Assembly (NCBI GenBank): GCA_028284845.1
Contig: JANQQY010000433.1
Span: forward strand, 1-5,882
From: Spirochaetales bacterium
Lineage (GTDB): Bacteria > Spirochaetota > Spirochaetia > DSM-27196 > SLST01
Reading direction: 5' to 3'
DNA length: 5,882 nt
The notes below the pieces were generated by a model. That model did no database searches, was not told the DNA's origin, and was given only the letters and a program-made list of their open reading frames with translations. The position numbers were made by a program, and so were the translations under genes. Shown here piece after piece: positions 5,568 through 5,882 of this stretch (within the stretch, counting starts at the first letter, position 1; every line of letters starts with the position of its first letter).

Positions 5568-5568
5568 T

Positions 5569-5882
5569 ATGAGAATGCACCAGCGGGTCGCTTCCTTCGC
5601 TCTGTTCGTGATCGCCGCTACAGCAGTCGGTGCGCAGGAGACGGCCGATGGTCGGTTTGAGCGCGGTGTCCGGCTCTACCAGGAGGGGCAGCATCAGCGG
5701 GCGCTTGACGAGTTTGAGTTGGCTATCGCTGCGTATAGAGAGTCCGACAACGAGGCCGGCGAGATGAATGCGGCGCTCTGGGCCGGTGCCGCGAGCTACC
5801 ATCGCGGCGCATTCGACGCCGCGCGCGGGTTCTACGAACGGTCATACTCACTTGCCCAGAGCATCGGTGATGCTGCCGTCGC
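5569..5882 (+). CDS. Secreted tetratricopeptide-repeat protein, 3' end outside the window
   Basis: The open frame runs from ATG 5569 (or ATG 5575, two codons on) to the window edge, 104 full codons, with no stop. Residues 1-22 are a clear signal peptide: MRMHQR, hydrophobic VASFALFVIAATAV, then cleavage in VGA-QE. Two helical-hairpin TPR units follow: FERGVRLYQEGQHQRALDEFELAI (about 30-53) and AALWAGAASYHRGAFDAARGFYERSYSLA (about 68-96), with the small residues and aromatic positions expected of the repeat. Such proteins act as periplasmic or envelope-associated scaffolds; the partner is unknown, and a larger C-terminal domain may lie beyond the window. It is divergent from rph with 22 nt between the start codons and overlapping -10 elements. 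There is no lipobox cysteine, so it is not a lipoprotein. Confidence 0.85.
   Translation, partial: MRMHQRVASFALFVIAATAVGAQETADGRFERGVRLYQEGQHQRALDEFELAIAAYRESDNEAGEMNAALWAGAASYHRGAFDAARGFYERSYSLAQSIGDAAV

Noticed and set aside
1..5882. Search for tRNA or rRNA genes, CRISPR repeats, insertion-sequence ends and phage genes.
   Set aside because: Nothing resembling them is visible; the window is filled by seven protein genes with uniform composition.

Overview
The window is a fully packed stretch of GC-rich bacterial DNA (about 60% GC by eye). It carries seven protein genes and no RNA gene, insertion sequence or CRISPR array. Two products have Sec-type signal peptides, and one of them looks like an outer-membrane beta-barrel ending in an aromatic residue, so the organism is a diderm bacterium. 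The phylum cannot be fixed from the sequence alone. The overall look (MinD-like ATPase with a long helical tail, lone TPR lipid-envelope-type genes, high GC) would be compatible with a free-living spirochaete, but this is a weak guess.

Layout: (1) 27-2610, plus strand: a two-gene operon of a MinD/FlhG-like P-loop ATPase with an unrecognised ~280-residue C-terminal domain, overlapping by 11 nt a secreted protein with an Sm-like N-terminal domain and a beta-rich body. (2) 2621-3863, minus strand: a VOC (glyoxalase/dioxygenase-fold) protein and, upstream of it, an AraC-type regulator with an N-terminal cupin sensor. (3) 3918-4856, plus strand: a phytanoyl-CoA dioxygenase-family Fe(II)/2-oxoglutarate oxygenase, divergent from the regulator across a 54-nt gap that holds a perfect inverted repeat. 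(4) 4863-5546, minus strand: RNase PH, short at its N-terminus. (5) 5569 to the right edge, plus strand: a secreted TPR protein, cut off by the window end. No stretch over 300 bases lacks a gene. The two convergent junctions are only 10 and 6 nt, and the divergent ones 54 and 22 nt.

How they work together: the AraC regulator, the oxygenase and the VOC protein look like one small, substrate-induced oxidative catabolism or modification module. The ATPase and the secreted barrel are co-translated and may form an envelope-related or positioning system of unknown purpose. RNase PH is housekeeping tRNA 3'-end maturation.

The most striking non-coding signal is that five of the six genes that begin a transcript or sit after a gap have a -10-like hexamer (TAGAGT, TACTAT, GATACT, TACAAT, TAGACT) ending exactly 5 or 6 nt before an ATG, with no usable Shine-Dalgarno sequence. 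That geometry puts the transcription start on or next to the A of the start codon, so these genes are probably leaderless. The only gene with a clear Shine-Dalgarno is the one inside the operon.
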